From: CAJQPP01 sp963793465
GTDB taxonomy: Bacteria > Planctomycetota > Planctomycetia > Pirellulales > Pirellulaceae
Reading direction: 5' to 3'
Assembly (NCBI GenBank): GCA_963793465.1
Contig: CAWCAJ010000002.1
Coordinates: 1-64,000 of the forward strand
Length of the DNA: 64,000 nucleotides
Below are positions 1-9,480 of this stretch, in pieces. The number at the start of each line of letters is the position of its first letter. Positions within the stretch are counted from its first letter, which is position 1. The position numbers were made by a program, and so were the translations under genes. The notes under the pieces are model-generated. The model did not search any database. It saw nothing but the letters and a program-made list of their open reading frames with translations, and was not told the DNA's origin.

Positions 1-17
1 AGCCGGCAATTGATTTA

Positions 18-206
18 TTACCATCGCGATAACCACCACAAGAATGCAATGACTAGCATCAGTATGATGCCCGCCGTAACTGCAATAGCGAAACATCCAA
101 ACTGAAGCGGTGTTGGCAGTTCCTTTTTCTTGAGCTTCTTTTCAAACCGCGGTGGCATGGCGAAACCTTCGACGGGGGAAAACTGCTTTACGGGTGCAGC
201 GCCCAT
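18..206 (-). CDS. Small single-pass membrane protein, unknown function
   Basis: A 62-residue ORF starting with ATG. Residues 1-33 are polar and basic (a KKLKKKE stretch near residue 25), followed by a single hydrophobic segment at about residues 36-60 ending in WWLSRW. That layout fits a small inner-membrane protein with a cytoplasmic basic N-terminus. No family is recognised and no partner is visible because the window edge is 17 bases away. Such short ORFs can be fortuitous; the clean membrane segment is the only support. Confidence 0.45.
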   Translation of the reverse strand: MGAAPVKQFSPVEGFAMPPRFEKKLKKKELPTPLQFGCFAIAVTAGIILMLVIAFLWWLSRW

Positions 207-479
207 GAATTTTGATTGGTACCCAAATTGGTACCCACGGCGTGCACTTACCGGAAATCACCGAGCGAGTACACGAATATTTTACCCTCGTTTTCCACTG
301 TGAGTAACATAGCCGAACCCTTATAAAACTTTGGGTTTGGACTTCCGGCATGCATTGGCATCCCCCCAAAAGCTGGAGGCTTGTGCCGTGCCGCTCCCAC
401 ATGTCCGTCATGCCATCCCAGCCCAAAAAGTTGGCTGCGCCGGGACATGAAAAAATCGCCTTCTTTTGCGGGCAGTGTT
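207..479. other. Gap with no convincing gene
   Basis: This stretch holds short overlapping ORFs on both strands, none with a recognisable domain or a good ribosome binding site. A minus-strand ORF (248-490) reads through most of it but looks like no family known to me. Confidence 0.3.
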
Positions 480-2077
480 CTACATTTCATCGGCCGGAGT
501 CAAAGGCTGCGCGGCATCGGCTTCCAATTTGCGGGCGGTGGAGCACAGCGGCTCGCTGTCCGGTTCGACCGTCGCTTCTCCGTCCCGTATCGTAACCCAC
601 TCCGTTTTACCCTGATCGTTCAGCCGCAGCAGCCAGGAGTTGCCGGGGGCCATGTCGTTGAGAATGCTGTCAGCCACGGCGGCCCCCAGTTCCGGACACT
701 TCACCAGAATTCCAATCTCCGTATTCAGATTTTCGGATCGGGGATCGAGATTGAAAGAACCCACGAACACAGTTTCGCGATCGTAAACGCAGGTCTTGGC
801 ATGCAGGCCCAGGTGGGGAACCGGCTTTCCGGCGCCCATTCGTGGTAAATTTGCGTCTGCGATTCGGCGTCGGGTCGGTACTCGTAAAGCCCGGATGCCA
901 GCTGGATCTGGCGTTTGCGTTGCTGGCGATACCCCACGAAGGCCGTGGTGTGATTATTGGCGGCCAGGGAATTGGTCAAAAACTGCAATTGCAGACCGCG
1001 TTCGCGGAGCTGTTGCATATGCTGCATGGTATCGGGTGTCAGGATCAGGTAAGCGCTTTCGATCAGGATTTCCCGACGAGTTTGCTCGGCCACCTTTCGC
1101 AGGGCCAGACCCACCTGGTCGAGCTGATCTTTGGGAATGGCGGGTTCGCCGTCCTCGCCCGGTACAGTGTCAAACAACAAACGGGCTGGGCCCCACATCA
1201 GGCTGCCGGCCAATCTAGCACTGGCCTGCGGGGCGTCACCGACGGCGGCGTAACCGGGCGGATAATGGGACGGATCGCTGGCCTGTTGATCGAGCTGCTG
1301 CTTGAATTTCTGCCCGTCGGCCGCCGTGGGTACCGGATCCACGACCTGTTCGATGGGGACCGTCCAGACGCTGTTCCAGTACAAATCGAAAGCCGTCGAA
1401 CCCGCGTCAGCAATTTTTCCAACGCCCAGCAGGTCTCGACTACGAAACACACTGGGGGCCAGGTATTCAAAATAGTCCTCGCCGATATTGCGGCCGCCAG
1501 CAATCATCAGACTGTCATCGGCAATGTACAACTTGTTATGCATACGACGGTTCAGTAGACGGAAGTCGGCCAGAAAATCGACCCAGCGAAACACATACGA
1601 CTTGTGAGCAGGGCCGATCGGTTTGTAAAGACGAAGCTGAATGTTGGGGTGGGATCCAAACTTGGCCAGGTATTGCGGATCGGACTCGGTCATGGAATCA
1701 TCAATCAACACCCGCACCCGCACCCCACGCTCCGCGGCATCCATCAAAGCAGCCAGGAACACGCGACCCAGCCGGTCATCCTTCCACAGAAAGTACTGGG
1801 CATCGATTGTCCGTTCCGCCGCTTCCGCCATGAACAGTCGCCAGGCCAGGGCCTCGTTGCCCCGGTCCAGCAACAAGAAACCAGACTCACCGGGTGCCTG
1901 GTCCGCCGCCAGTGCCGCCGCCATTTTCCCCAACGTTGTCTCTCCGAGATCCCGCATGGCCTGTGAGGGATCCTTGTCGGTGGTAGCAGGGGGCACGGCC
2001 TTGTCGCATCCACTGAAGCCAATCCCAATCGCCAGAAGGCCGTATGCGATCAAAGCAGAGTATTGATTCCTGATCAT
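480..2077 (-). CDS. Phospholipase D / cardiolipin synthase-like lipoprotein, frameshifted
   Basis: Two minus-strand frames together make one PLD-superfamily protein of about 530 residues. The first frame (2077 to about 831) starts with a hydrophobic signal and a lipobox-like FSGC at about residue 24, then gives the first HxK(x4)D motif, HNKLYIADD, at about residue 185. The second frame (about 830 to 480) carries the second motif, LHAKTCVYD, followed by GSFNLDPRS, typical of ClsC/YmdC-like proteins. The frames join cleanly if one base is missing between 830 and 831, giving EWAPGKPVPHLGLHAK. PLD enzymes transfer phosphatidyl groups between lipids or hydrolyse phosphodiesters; the signal suggests action at the outer face of the inner membrane. 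The gene is transcribed divergently from hypF. Both catalytic halves are intact, so a sequencing indel is as likely as true inactivation. Confidence 0.8.
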
Positions 2078-2242
2078 GAGAGTTCGTCAGCGCCTTTCGC
2101 TATCAACCGTGAGTTGGGGGATCCGTTCTGCTCATTGTATTCCATCTCCGTCCCCGGGATACTATTGCTGGCTACCGTTTTCCACCTGCCGCGACAAACG
2201 GTTCTGACGACCGAAAAACCTGGTGGCCGTCAGTTCTGATTC

Positions 2243-2335
2243 GAACGGACCGAGCTGGATTCGCAACGAAACTGCTGGGCAAGCCAGCAGTGGAACCCGT
2301 CAAATCAGCCTGGTCAGACCACCGGATTCGGTGTT
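2243..2335. repeat. Interspersed repeat, copy A
   Basis: A roughly 90-base block containing CTGCTGGGCAAGCCAGCAG followed by TGGAACCCGTC and ending in GGTCAGACCACCGG. It matches blocks at 4863-4976 and 48335-48475. The core CTGCTGGGCAAGCCAGCAG has short dyad symmetry. This copy lies just upstream of hypF, and one possible hypF start (GTG at 2290) falls inside it. Confidence 0.7.
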
Positions 2336-2346
2336 GGAATCCGGGC

Positions 2347-4729
2347 GTGGACGAACGCATTTGCATAGAAACTGGATTGCCGACCGTGCCAACTCGATCT
2401 CAAATCCAGGTTACCGGCACCGTGCAAGGGGTCGGCTTTCGCCCCTTCGTTTGGCAACGCGCTGTCGCACTGGACCTGACCGGTTGGGTCCAGAATCAAA
2501 CACAGGGCGTGACCATTGAGGTCCAGGGGGACACGGAGAGAGTCCGACAGTTTGTCGACGCCTTGACCCGGAACCCTCCACCACTGGCCAGCATCGATTC
2601 GTTATCCGTTCGAGAAGTCCCCTGCCTGCAAGAATCCAGTTTTCAAATTCTGGAAAGCATGCCCGGCGAGGGCCCTGGCACTCCCGTATCACCCGACATC
2701 TCCATCTGCAACGATTGCCTGCGAGAACTGAACGATCCCCACGATCGCAGGTATCGCTATCCGTTTATCAACTGCACCAACTGCGGGCCCCGATTTACGA
2801 TTATCGAAGACATTCCCTATGATCGGCCACATACCACGATGCGGGCGTTTCCGATGTGTAACGCCTGTCAGGGGGAATACGACGATCCCGCCGATCGTCG
2901 CTTTCACGCTCAACCCAATGCTTGCGGGTGTTGTGGGCCCCGCATCTGGTTTACCAAGGGCCGCCACACCGAGCCCGGTGACACCCCGGGCCCGGGAACG
3001 GCCAAGGGCAGCGGTACCCGATGCGAAGACGCCATCGCCGCATTCCTGGCGGCGATTCGGGAGGGGAGCATCGTGGCAGTGAAAGGGCTGGGTGGCTTTC
3101 ACCTGGCCTGTGACGCAACGCAGCCCCAGGTCGTCCAGAAACTACGCCAGCGAAAAGGACGCATCGAGAAGCCATTGGCCGTGATGGTTCGCGATGTCGA
3201 GCAGGCCCTTACCATTGCCGAGGTGCTGCCACGGCAAGCGGACTATCTGACCTGTCGCGAACGACCGATTGTCCTGCTGCCCAAAGGCCAAGGGGCCATC
3301 AAGCAGCTGGCCGAGAACGTGGCACCGGGGAACGACTTCATTGGGTTGATGTTGCCCTACACTCCGCTGCACTATTTGTTGGTTCAGGACACACCGTTGG
3401 TGATGACTTCAGGCAACCTGACCGACGAGCCCATTGTTCGCACGAATCGCGAAGCCGAGGAACGTCTGGGGTCACTGGCAGACGGGTTTCTGATGCACGA
3501 CCGGGAGATCGAGGTTGTTTGCGATGATTCGGTGGTGCGTTGTTTACCCCGGCAACTGTTGCCGATTCGTCGCTCGCGGGGCTTTGCACCGCAGCCTCTG
3601 ACCCTGCCTCAGCCTGTCGACGAGGTCCTGGCGGTCGGTGGCGAAATCAAGAATACGTTCTGTGTGACCCAGTCCAACTACGCCTATCTCAGCCAGCACA
3701 TTGGGGACATGGGAAATGTTGAGACGCTGGATGCCCTGACGCGAAGCGTGGATCACTATTGCCGATTGTTTCGGGTACGACCGCGGGTTGTGGCTGCCGA
3801 CATGCACCCCGGGTACTTGTCAGTTCAGTGGGCAACGCGATTTGCGGAAGCCCGAGGACTATCCCTGGTTCGCGTGCAGCATCATTGCGCACGTGGCTGC
3901 ACTGATGGCCGAACATGGCATGGCCGCAGACCGACAGATGATTGGCTGCTGTTTCGATGGCACTGGCTACGGACTGGATCAAGCCATTTGGGGAGGCGAA
4001 TTCCTGGTCGGCAATGTCACAGGCTTTGATCGATTCGCGCACCTGACTTATTTTCGGCTGCCGGGTGGGGATGCCAGTATCCAACGACCGGGACGGGTCG
4101 CGTTATCCCTGTTGCAGAATCACGACCTTGCCTGGCAACGGGATCTTCCCTGCCTGGCAGGAAGCTCGGAAAAGGAGCTGGCAATTCTTCAGAAACAATT
4201 AGAAAGGAACCTGAATTGCGTATGGACCAGCAGCATGGGGCGACTTTTCGATGGCGTGGCGGCGTTGATGGGTGTGCGTCAGGTGGTCAACTACGAGGCT
4301 CAGGCAGCCATGGAACTGGAAGCCCTGGCCCGCTGGCACATCGATCGCGTCGATCCGACCCGCTACGCGTTCGATATCACGACCAATGCGAGCGTCGAGA
4401 TCGGCACCCGTTCGCTGATCGGCAACCTGGTGGAAGATGTGGCGGCAGGAGTCGACCGTTCCATCATGGCAGCCTGTTTTCATCACGCGGTGGCTCGCAT
4501 GGTTGATCAGGTTTGCCACCTGATTCGCGATGCCACCGGGATTGGCGATGTCGGTTTAACGGGAGGCGTCTTTCAAAACGCCCTGTTGTTGCAGTTGGCG
4601 GAAGATGCCTTGCTGGCTTCCGGATTTCAGGTTTACACGCACCGCCTGGTACCAGCCAACGACGGCGGGATCGCCTTGGGCCAGGCCTGGACGGCCAGCC
4701 AGGGACGGAAGCCATCAGCGGGTCCATGA
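2347..4729 (+). CDS. hypF: Carbamoyltransferase HypF, [NiFe]-hydrogenase maturation (apparent frameshift)
   Basis: HypF makes the cyanide ligand precursor for the NiFe site by converting carbamoyl phosphate and ATP to carbamoyl-AMP and passing the carbamoyl group to the C-terminal Cys of HypE. Domains in order: acylphosphatase (VQGVGFRPFVWQRA, about residues 25-105), two Cys4 zinc-finger-like units (CNDC...CTNC, CNAC...CGCC), YrdC-like domain (KGLGGFHLACDA, KRKGR-like IEKPLAVMV), then a Kae1-like domain. The frame breaks at 3886. Upstream reads VQHH and downstream reads AHVAALMAEHG, so the conserved HHxAH metal motif is split. Either one T is extra or two bases of a CAT triplet are missing. 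The joined length of about 790 residues is normal for HypF. GTG 2347 is preferred because the longer GTG 2290 lies in a repeat and adds no conserved sequence. The gene converges on the response regulator at 4978. Confidence 0.9.
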
Positions 4730-4862
4730 GGGCAGGCTGTCGGTCTTGGCTGGTTCCCGGACCGGTTAGGGGTGATGGCGACCCGACCGAGCGTTGCTTC
4801 CGGCACCAACCAATGACGGGTATTCATGGATGAGCAGGGAGACCGCATCGTCGCTGGGTCGT

Positions 4863-4976
4863 CGCAGCGGTGGCACCCGTCTGATCTGTGTTACAAGGGC
4901 AGGGCTGAAGTCGCAACGGCACTGCTGGGCAAGCCGGCAGTGGCACCCGTCAGATCCGTCCTGCCAGACCACTGGC
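4863..4976. repeat. Interspersed repeat, copy B
   Basis: Same element as 2243-2335: GGTGGCACCCGTCTGATCTG, a variable spacer, then CACTGCTGGGCAAGCCGGCAG, TGGCACCCGTCAGATCC and CCAGACCACTGG. The GTGGCACCCGTCTGATC motif occurs twice within this copy, so the element itself contains an imperfect internal duplication. It lies between the convergent ends of hypF and the response regulator. Confidence 0.7.
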
Positions 4977-4977
4977 A

Positions 4978-5631
4978 CTATAGCTCGCCCGCTTTGGGCA
5001 TGATGATCAGCCCCCGCTGGTTGGCCACACTGACCAACTCGACGCGATTGTGTACGTTGAGTTTCTTCATCAAGTTGGCGCGGTGCCGGGTGACGGTATG
5101 GGGACTGATGGAAAGCACCTGGGCAATATCGCTGTTGGTCTTCCCTTCGGCGATCAGATGCAGGACTTCCTTTTCGCGACTGGTCAGATCGCCATCGTCG
5201 AACGTGAATTCCCGTAGTGAATCCTGGTCGATCAACGGGCTGATAAAGTCCTCACCGCGGAACACGGCATCGATGGCCTGGAACAGATCTTCGTCCAATG
5301 CATGCTTCAACAGAAACCCGTTGGCACCCGCCTTCATGGCCCGTGCCACAAACTGGGCATCGTCGTACATGCTCAGTACCAACACGTGAGTGTTCCGGTT
5401 CCGACGACGAAACTGGGCAATCAAGTCGATCCCTCCCAAGCGAGGCATCGCCAAATCGACAATCAACAAATCGCATGGAATACGCTGGATTTTCTCCAGG
5501 GCTTCCATGCCGTCGGTGGCTTCGGCTACAACCTGAAACTGGCCGTGCTGGTTAATCAGGGCGGCTAGACCCCGACGCACCAGGTTGTGGTCATCCACCA
5601 GAATGACCCGTTTCTTTGAGTTCACATTCAT
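4978..5631 (-). CDS. NarL/FixJ-family response regulator
   Basis: A 217-residue response regulator. The receiver domain starts KKRVILVDDHNLVRRGL, has its phospho-acceptor Asp in LLIVDLAMP (about residue 57) and the Lys in GFLLKHA. The C-terminal LuxR-type helix-turn-helix has LTSREKEVLHLIAEGKTNSDIA and SPHTVTRHRANLMKKL at about residues 145-190. The start is ATG 5631, which overlaps the stop of the upstream kinase as ATGA, so translation is probably coupled. An in-frame extension to 5685 lies entirely within the kinase gene and is not needed. It is the last gene of the minus-strand array with hypA and hypB. By position it is a candidate regulator of the hydrogenase genes; the sequence does not prove that target. 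Confidence 0.92.
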   Translation of the reverse strand: MNVNSKKRVILVDDHNLVRRGLAALINQHGQFQVVAEATDGMEALEKIQRIPCDLLIVDLAMPRLGGIDLIAQFRRRNRNTHVLVLSMYDDAQFVARAMKAGANGFLLKHALDEDLFQAIDAVFRGEDFISPLIDQDSLREFTFDDGDLTSREKEVLHLIAEGKTNSDIAQVLSISPHTVTRHRANLMKKLNVHNRVELVSVANQRGLIIMPKAGEL

Positions 5632-7391
5632 GGGTTCCCCGCCTGTGCCAGGCGAACTTCGACCAGCGTTCCCTGGCCGTCGCAAGAATCAATCTCGATC
5701 GTGCCATCCAACATCTTGACGCGTTCCCGGATTCCAACCAGACCCAACCCGTTGGTCGCATCCTGAAGATTGAAGCCCACGCCGTTATCACGCACCGAGA
5801 ACACCTGAGACGTCTTTTCGGTCTTGAAGCTGATCTGCACTTCGGAAGCCTGCGAGTGCTTGGCAATATTGGTCAGGCTTTCCTGGGCAATTCGAAACAA
5901 CGCGGTCTCGGCTTCATTGTTGAGCCGCGGCAAGGACTGGAAGTCCACGCGAATGACACAATTCACCTGGCGTCGGAATTCCGAAACCAGTTGCCTCAAT
6001 GAGGCTTCAAACCCCAGTTCATCCAGCGTCGGCGGTCGCAGTTTCTTGGCGAGGTCCTTGAGTTCCGAGGCCGCCTGATTCAATTGGCTGCGTAAACCTG
6101 CCAGTTCCAGTTTGGCGTCGGATTGTTCCTCATTCAGCAACCCGGCCAGTACTTGCAGTCGTAGCTTCAATCCGACCAGCACCTGACCCGTCTGATCATG
6201 CAATTCGCGAGCAATGTGCTGACGCTCCTGTTCCAAACGCCGCACATGGTTTTGGGAAAGGCTCTTGATCTGTTGATTCTTCAATTCCAAAGAACGCACC
6301 AGTCGGGCATTTTCAATGGCCACGGCGGCGGTATTACCCAGCGACTCCAGGAATGCGGCGTCCTGCCAGGTGAACTCGGGCTGACCTTTGCGACGATGCA
6401 ACTTGAAAAATCCCAGCACTTCTTCCCGGGCGTTCTTGATGGGCACGCAAATACAGGAGCCGATATCGAATCGACTGGCCAATATCGGATCGGCCAGGGG
6501 ACTCCGCGGATAGTCATTAATCAACAGGGGAAACTGGGTCACGATCACGACGCCGGGTATCCCTTCATTCTCGTTCCAGCGTCGTTCATGGGGATAAGTC
6601 AAGCCCGCGAAATAGAAACTCTCGCTGACCGCGTAGACCTGGGAATCCTGCCGGATCACGATTCCCGCGGCACCCCCATCGGCATCCAGGAAGCCGGTGA
6701 CGTTGACCACCAGTTCCCGTACCATTTCACGTGGTTCCAGATGCTGGTTCACCGTGGCATTGAAGGCCAGTAGCGTTTCGATGGAGCGTTTCCATTCTTC
6801 GATACGGTAAAACAGGTTGGCGCGATCAACCGAACTGCAGGCCACACGCGCCAGGCAGGTGGCTGCCCGCAGATCCTGCGCGGTAAACGAACCACCCGTC
6901 CGTTTGTTGCGGGCCTCAATGACACCCAGCACCCGGTTCTGCGTGGAGACCAGGGGCACGCAAATCGAATTGCGAATACCCTCACCGGAAGGCGTGTTGA
7001 TGACTTTTGGTTTCAGGTAAGTGACGCACCAACGGACGTGTTCGCTGGGCAGGCAGGCAACCGGCAGCGAATTGGGCGACTGTGATTCGGCAACCAATTG
7101 GTTGTCCGCATGGGAATAAAAGACAACCTGGTCAGCCCTGAGGATTTCGCAGGTATGCCGGGCAATTTCCGCGTGCAGTTTTTTTCGATCCAGTTCGATG
7201 GAAAAGGCCTGAGCCGCCACCGAAACCTGCTCCAATTGGCGAACGGCTTGCCGCAGTTGGTAGGGAGGCGGTTCCTGACCGCTACCCGTAGCGGAAAGTT
7301 CGGAGACTGACGGATCGGCAGAGGTTAGCTGCCCGCTGTATTGACGGTAGGATGCAACAGGTTTCGCTTTTGGTTCAGAAACTCGATCCAC
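5628..7391 (-). CDS. GAF-domain sensor histidine kinase (NarX/HisKA_3 type)
   Basis: A 587-residue soluble kinase with no membrane segment. Two GAF-like sensor domains span about residues 60-200 and 205-365. The HisKA_3 dimerisation box is ERQHIARELHDQTGQV (phospho-His near residue 395), followed by an HATPase domain with ESLTNIAKH (N box), RDNGVGF and GLGLVGIRERV (G boxes). It pairs with the adjacent NarL-type regulator through an ATGA overlap. The GTG start at 7391 lies 67 bases inside hypB; no ATG or TTG occurs soon after, so the real start may use the overlap or a non-standard codon. Absence of membrane segments and tandem GAF domains suggest an intracellular signal (redox, gas or small ligand), which is inference. 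Co-transcription with hypA-hypB is likely from spacing. Confidence 0.92.
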   Translation of the reverse strand: MDRVSEPKAKPVASYRQYSGQLTSADPSVSELSATGSGQEPPPYQLRQAVRQLEQVSVAAQAFSIELDRKKLHAEIARHTCEILRADQVVFYSHADNQLVAESQSPNSLPVACLPSEHVRWCVTYLKPKVINTPSGEGIRNSICVPLVSTQNRVLGVIEARNKRTGGSFTAQDLRAATCLARVACSSVDRANLFYRIEEWKRSIETLLAFNATVNQHLEPREMVRELVVNVTGFLDADGGAAGIVIRQDSQVYAVSESFYFAGLTYPHERRWNENEGIPGVVIVTQFPLLINDYPRSPLADPILASRFDIGSCICVPIKNAREEVLGFFKLHRRKGQPEFTWQDAAFLESLGNTAAVAIENARLVRSLELKNQQIKSLSQNHVRRLEQERQHIARELHDQTGQVLVGLKLRLQVLAGLLNEEQSDAKLELAGLRSQLNQAASELKDLAKKLRPPTLDELGFEASLRQLVSEFRRQVNCVIRVDFQSLPRLNNEAETALFRIAQESLTNIAKHSQASEVQISFKTEKTSQVFSVRDNGVGFNLQDATNGLGLVGIRERVKMLDGTIEIDSCDGQGTLVEVRLAQAGNP

Positions 7392-8017
7392 TCATCCATT
7401 CCCATGCCGGTTTTGGCAGATGTTTCGATGACCTGCATGCCGGGTCGCACCGCAGCGATGTTTTGCAACGCCGCTTCCCGATCAAATTCACAGGGCACGG
7501 ACAGATCACACTTCGTAATCAGGGCGATATCCGAGGTGTTGAACAGTCCGGGATATTTTAGCGGTTTGTCCTCTCCCTCGGTGACTGAGAGCAAGGCCAC
7601 CCGCACCGATTCTCCCAGATCCCAACTGGTCGGGCAGACCAGGTTGCCCACATTCTCTATGAAAAGGTAATCCAGTCCAGCAAGATCCCAACCTTGCAAA
7701 TGATTTTGCACCATATCGGCTTCCAGATGGCAACAGCCATGGGTCATGATCTGCCGCACAGGAGCCCCGCTTTCCGCCAGTCGTTGAGCGTCATTGTCGG
7801 TCTCCAGGTCACCCACAATCGCCGCCACCGGTTGACCGTTTTCCAGCAATCGGATCAACGTATCGCGTAGCAAGGTCGTCTTTCCCGTACCCGGGCTGGA
7901 CACCAGATTGCACACCAGCACGGCGGAATCCACGAATTGCTGTCGCATGGCCCGGGCCAGCTCATCGTTTTTTTTGAGGATTTTGGTACGGACTTCCAGG
8001 ATGCGCGGTTCCAACAT
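7325..8017 (-). CDS. hypB: Hydrogenase nickel incorporation GTPase HypB
   Basis: HypB is a SIMIBI GTPase that works with HypA to deliver nickel to the hydrogenase large-subunit precursor. The 230-residue protein shows the P-loop SSPGTGKTTLL (about residue 42), the switch/metal-site motifs THGCCHLEADM and ENVGNLVCP, and the guanine-specificity motif ITKCDL. It lacks the His-rich N-terminal nickel-storage stretch of some HypB proteins. Its ATG lies one base after the hypA stop codon, and its 3' end overlaps the kinase gene, so the three genes are probably in one transcript. Confidence 0.96.
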   Translation of the reverse strand: MLEPRILEVRTKILKKNDELARAMRQQFVDSAVLVCNLVSSPGTGKTTLLRDTLIRLLENGQPVAAIVGDLETDNDAQRLAESGAPVRQIMTHGCCHLEADMVQNHLQGWDLAGLDYLFIENVGNLVCPTSWDLGESVRVALLSVTEGEDKPLKYPGLFNTSDIALITKCDLSVPCEFDREAALQNIAAVRPGMQVIETSAKTGMGMDEWIEFLNQKRNLLHPTVNTAGS

Positions 8018-8018
8018 G

Positions 8019-8387
8019 TTATTTCACCTGGGCTGGGGATTTCTCGATGATTTCAATGCAGTCGACTTCCAGTTCCTGGCCCTGGCGAATATCGCCACTG
8101 GGCGTATCGCAAGCGGGACACCGAAATTTCTGAATGCCCGGCAGCTCGACCTCGCGGCCACAGGGTTCGCAATAGACGACCACGGGCACGGGAACAAATT
8201 TTAGCTGGGCATCCTGCAACAGCGTACCCCGGGTGACCAGATCAAAACTGAAGCGTAGCGCGTCTTGATGCACACAGGACAAGGCGCCAATCCGCAACTG
8301 GATCCACTTCACTTGTGCGGCGCCGGCTTGCTGAGCATGCTCGCTGGCGATTTCAACCAGGCTGTTGGCGATGGATAGTTCATGCAT
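8019..8387 (-). CDS. hypA: Hydrogenase nickel metallochaperone HypA
   Basis: HypA binds Ni(II) with its N-terminal amine and His2 and passes it to the hydrogenase large subunit together with HypB. The 122-residue sequence begins with the diagnostic MHELSIA. The structural zinc site is formed by two CxxC motifs, CEPC (about residue 73) and CPAC (about residue 90). Length and order match the family. The stop is followed directly by hypB. The DUF1641 gene lies 70 bases upstream on the same strand. Confidence 0.96.
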   Translation of the reverse strand: MHELSIANSLVEIASEHAQQAGAAQVKWIQLRIGALSCVHQDALRFSFDLVTRGTLLQDAQLKFVPVPVVVYCEPCGREVELPGIQKFRCPACDTPSGDIRQGQELEVDCIEIIEKSPAQVK

Positions 8388-8456
8388 GGGGAAATCCGTG
8401 GAACGTGCCGGAGTGATTCAAGGCCTGGCGACTGCCATCGCGTCTGCTGGAAAATA

Positions 8457-9287
8457 CTAACCGAGATGCTTGGCAAACGCTTTGGCAAAGGCGAAGAAAA
8501 AACCCATGGTCTTTTGCACGTCGGGGTCCTTGGTGGCTTTCAGCGTAGCCCACATGCCGCCGATGGGTTGAATCGGCTTGGCATTCACTTCCTGGTAAGT
8601 CTCAGCACTTTTTTTACCAAGTTCTCCCAGAATCGCGACCACCTGTTTATCGAGCATTCCCGAGTCGACCATGCTGACTCCGGCATCAATCACCTTGGGC
8701 AATCCTTCTCCCATCAAGTCCGAATTCAACAGCTTCTCGCCGGCCTCGCGAAATTTCGGCAGAGCCGCCAAAAGCGAGGTCAGTTGAGCTGGATCGAAAC
8801 TGGATTCTCCCGATCTCAGTTCCTTGACCCCATCCGCCAAGTTGTCCGCAATGGTCTCGCCGCGGGCAATAAATCCTTCCAGCGAATCCAAAAGAAAGGC
8901 CGCCAGGGGCAACTGGTCCAGCAATTGATTGAGGGCAACCAGCGTTTCAGGGTCGGTCAAGCGTTGCAATACTTTGGATTGAGCCAGTTGGTCGACATCC
9001 ATATCACCGGCAGCGTCAGCCAGGCGTCTTCCAGTCGCCAGGTAGCCAGGCGTCTTGCGGAGCAGATCGCGGGTTTGCTCGTTGTCCAGCGCTTTCAGGT
9101 CCCCCACACTGGAGGCCACGGAGTCGGCAATGACTTCGCCTCGCCCGATAAAACCCTCCATCGAGTCCACGGCAAAGTTGATTGTGTCCAGGTGATCGAG
9201 AAGCCGATTCAAACCCGCCATCGTGCGGGGGTCCGTTAATCGTTCCTGCAATTGGTCGGCTGCAGATACAACACCATCGGTCGACAT
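8457..9287 (-). CDS. DUF1641 family protein, hydrogenase-associated
   Basis: A 276-residue soluble protein with a C-terminal DUF1641 signature, GGMWATLKATKDPDVQKTMG and FAFAKAFAK. The body holds two copies of an about 90-residue unit: RLTDPRTMAGLNRLLDHLD...SMEGFIGRGE at about residues 16-50 and RLTDPETLVALNQLLDQLP...SLEGFIARGE at about 108-145, so it looks like an internal duplication. DUF1641 proteins are known next to formate dehydrogenases and uptake hydrogenases, but their biochemical role is not settled. It is the first gene of the minus-strand array leading into hypA-hypB, and is transcribed away from the permease at 9481. Confidence 0.85.
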   Translation of the reverse strand: MSTDGVVSAADQLQERLTDPRTMAGLNRLLDHLDTINFAVDSMEGFIGRGEVIADSVASSVGDLKALDNEQTRDLLRKTPGYLATGRRLADAAGDMDVDQLAQSKVLQRLTDPETLVALNQLLDQLPLAAFLLDSLEGFIARGETIADNLADGVKELRSGESSFDPAQLTSLLAALPKFREAGEKLLNSDLMGEGLPKVIDAGVSMVDSGMLDKQVVAILGELGKKSAETYQEVNAKPIQPIGGMWATLKATKDPDVQKTMGFFFAFAKAFAKHLG

Positions 9288-9480
9288 GGTCGGCGCCCTT
9301 TCCCGGAGAGATGAACGAATTTCACTGACGCAGCATCCATGAAAATAAATTTCGCGACAATGGCATGAACATGCTATTTCAAAGGGATGGACGAATCACC
9401 AAAATCCGGCCTCTCATTGGCAAACGTCGGTGCATGGCATCCGCGTGTCGCCTCCTGAACCTCAACCCCAAAGGTGCGCG

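Noticed and set aside
2290..2346. Longer N-terminus for HypF from GTG 2290
   Set aside because: It starts inside the interspersed repeat and adds non-conserved residues before the acylphosphatase domain.
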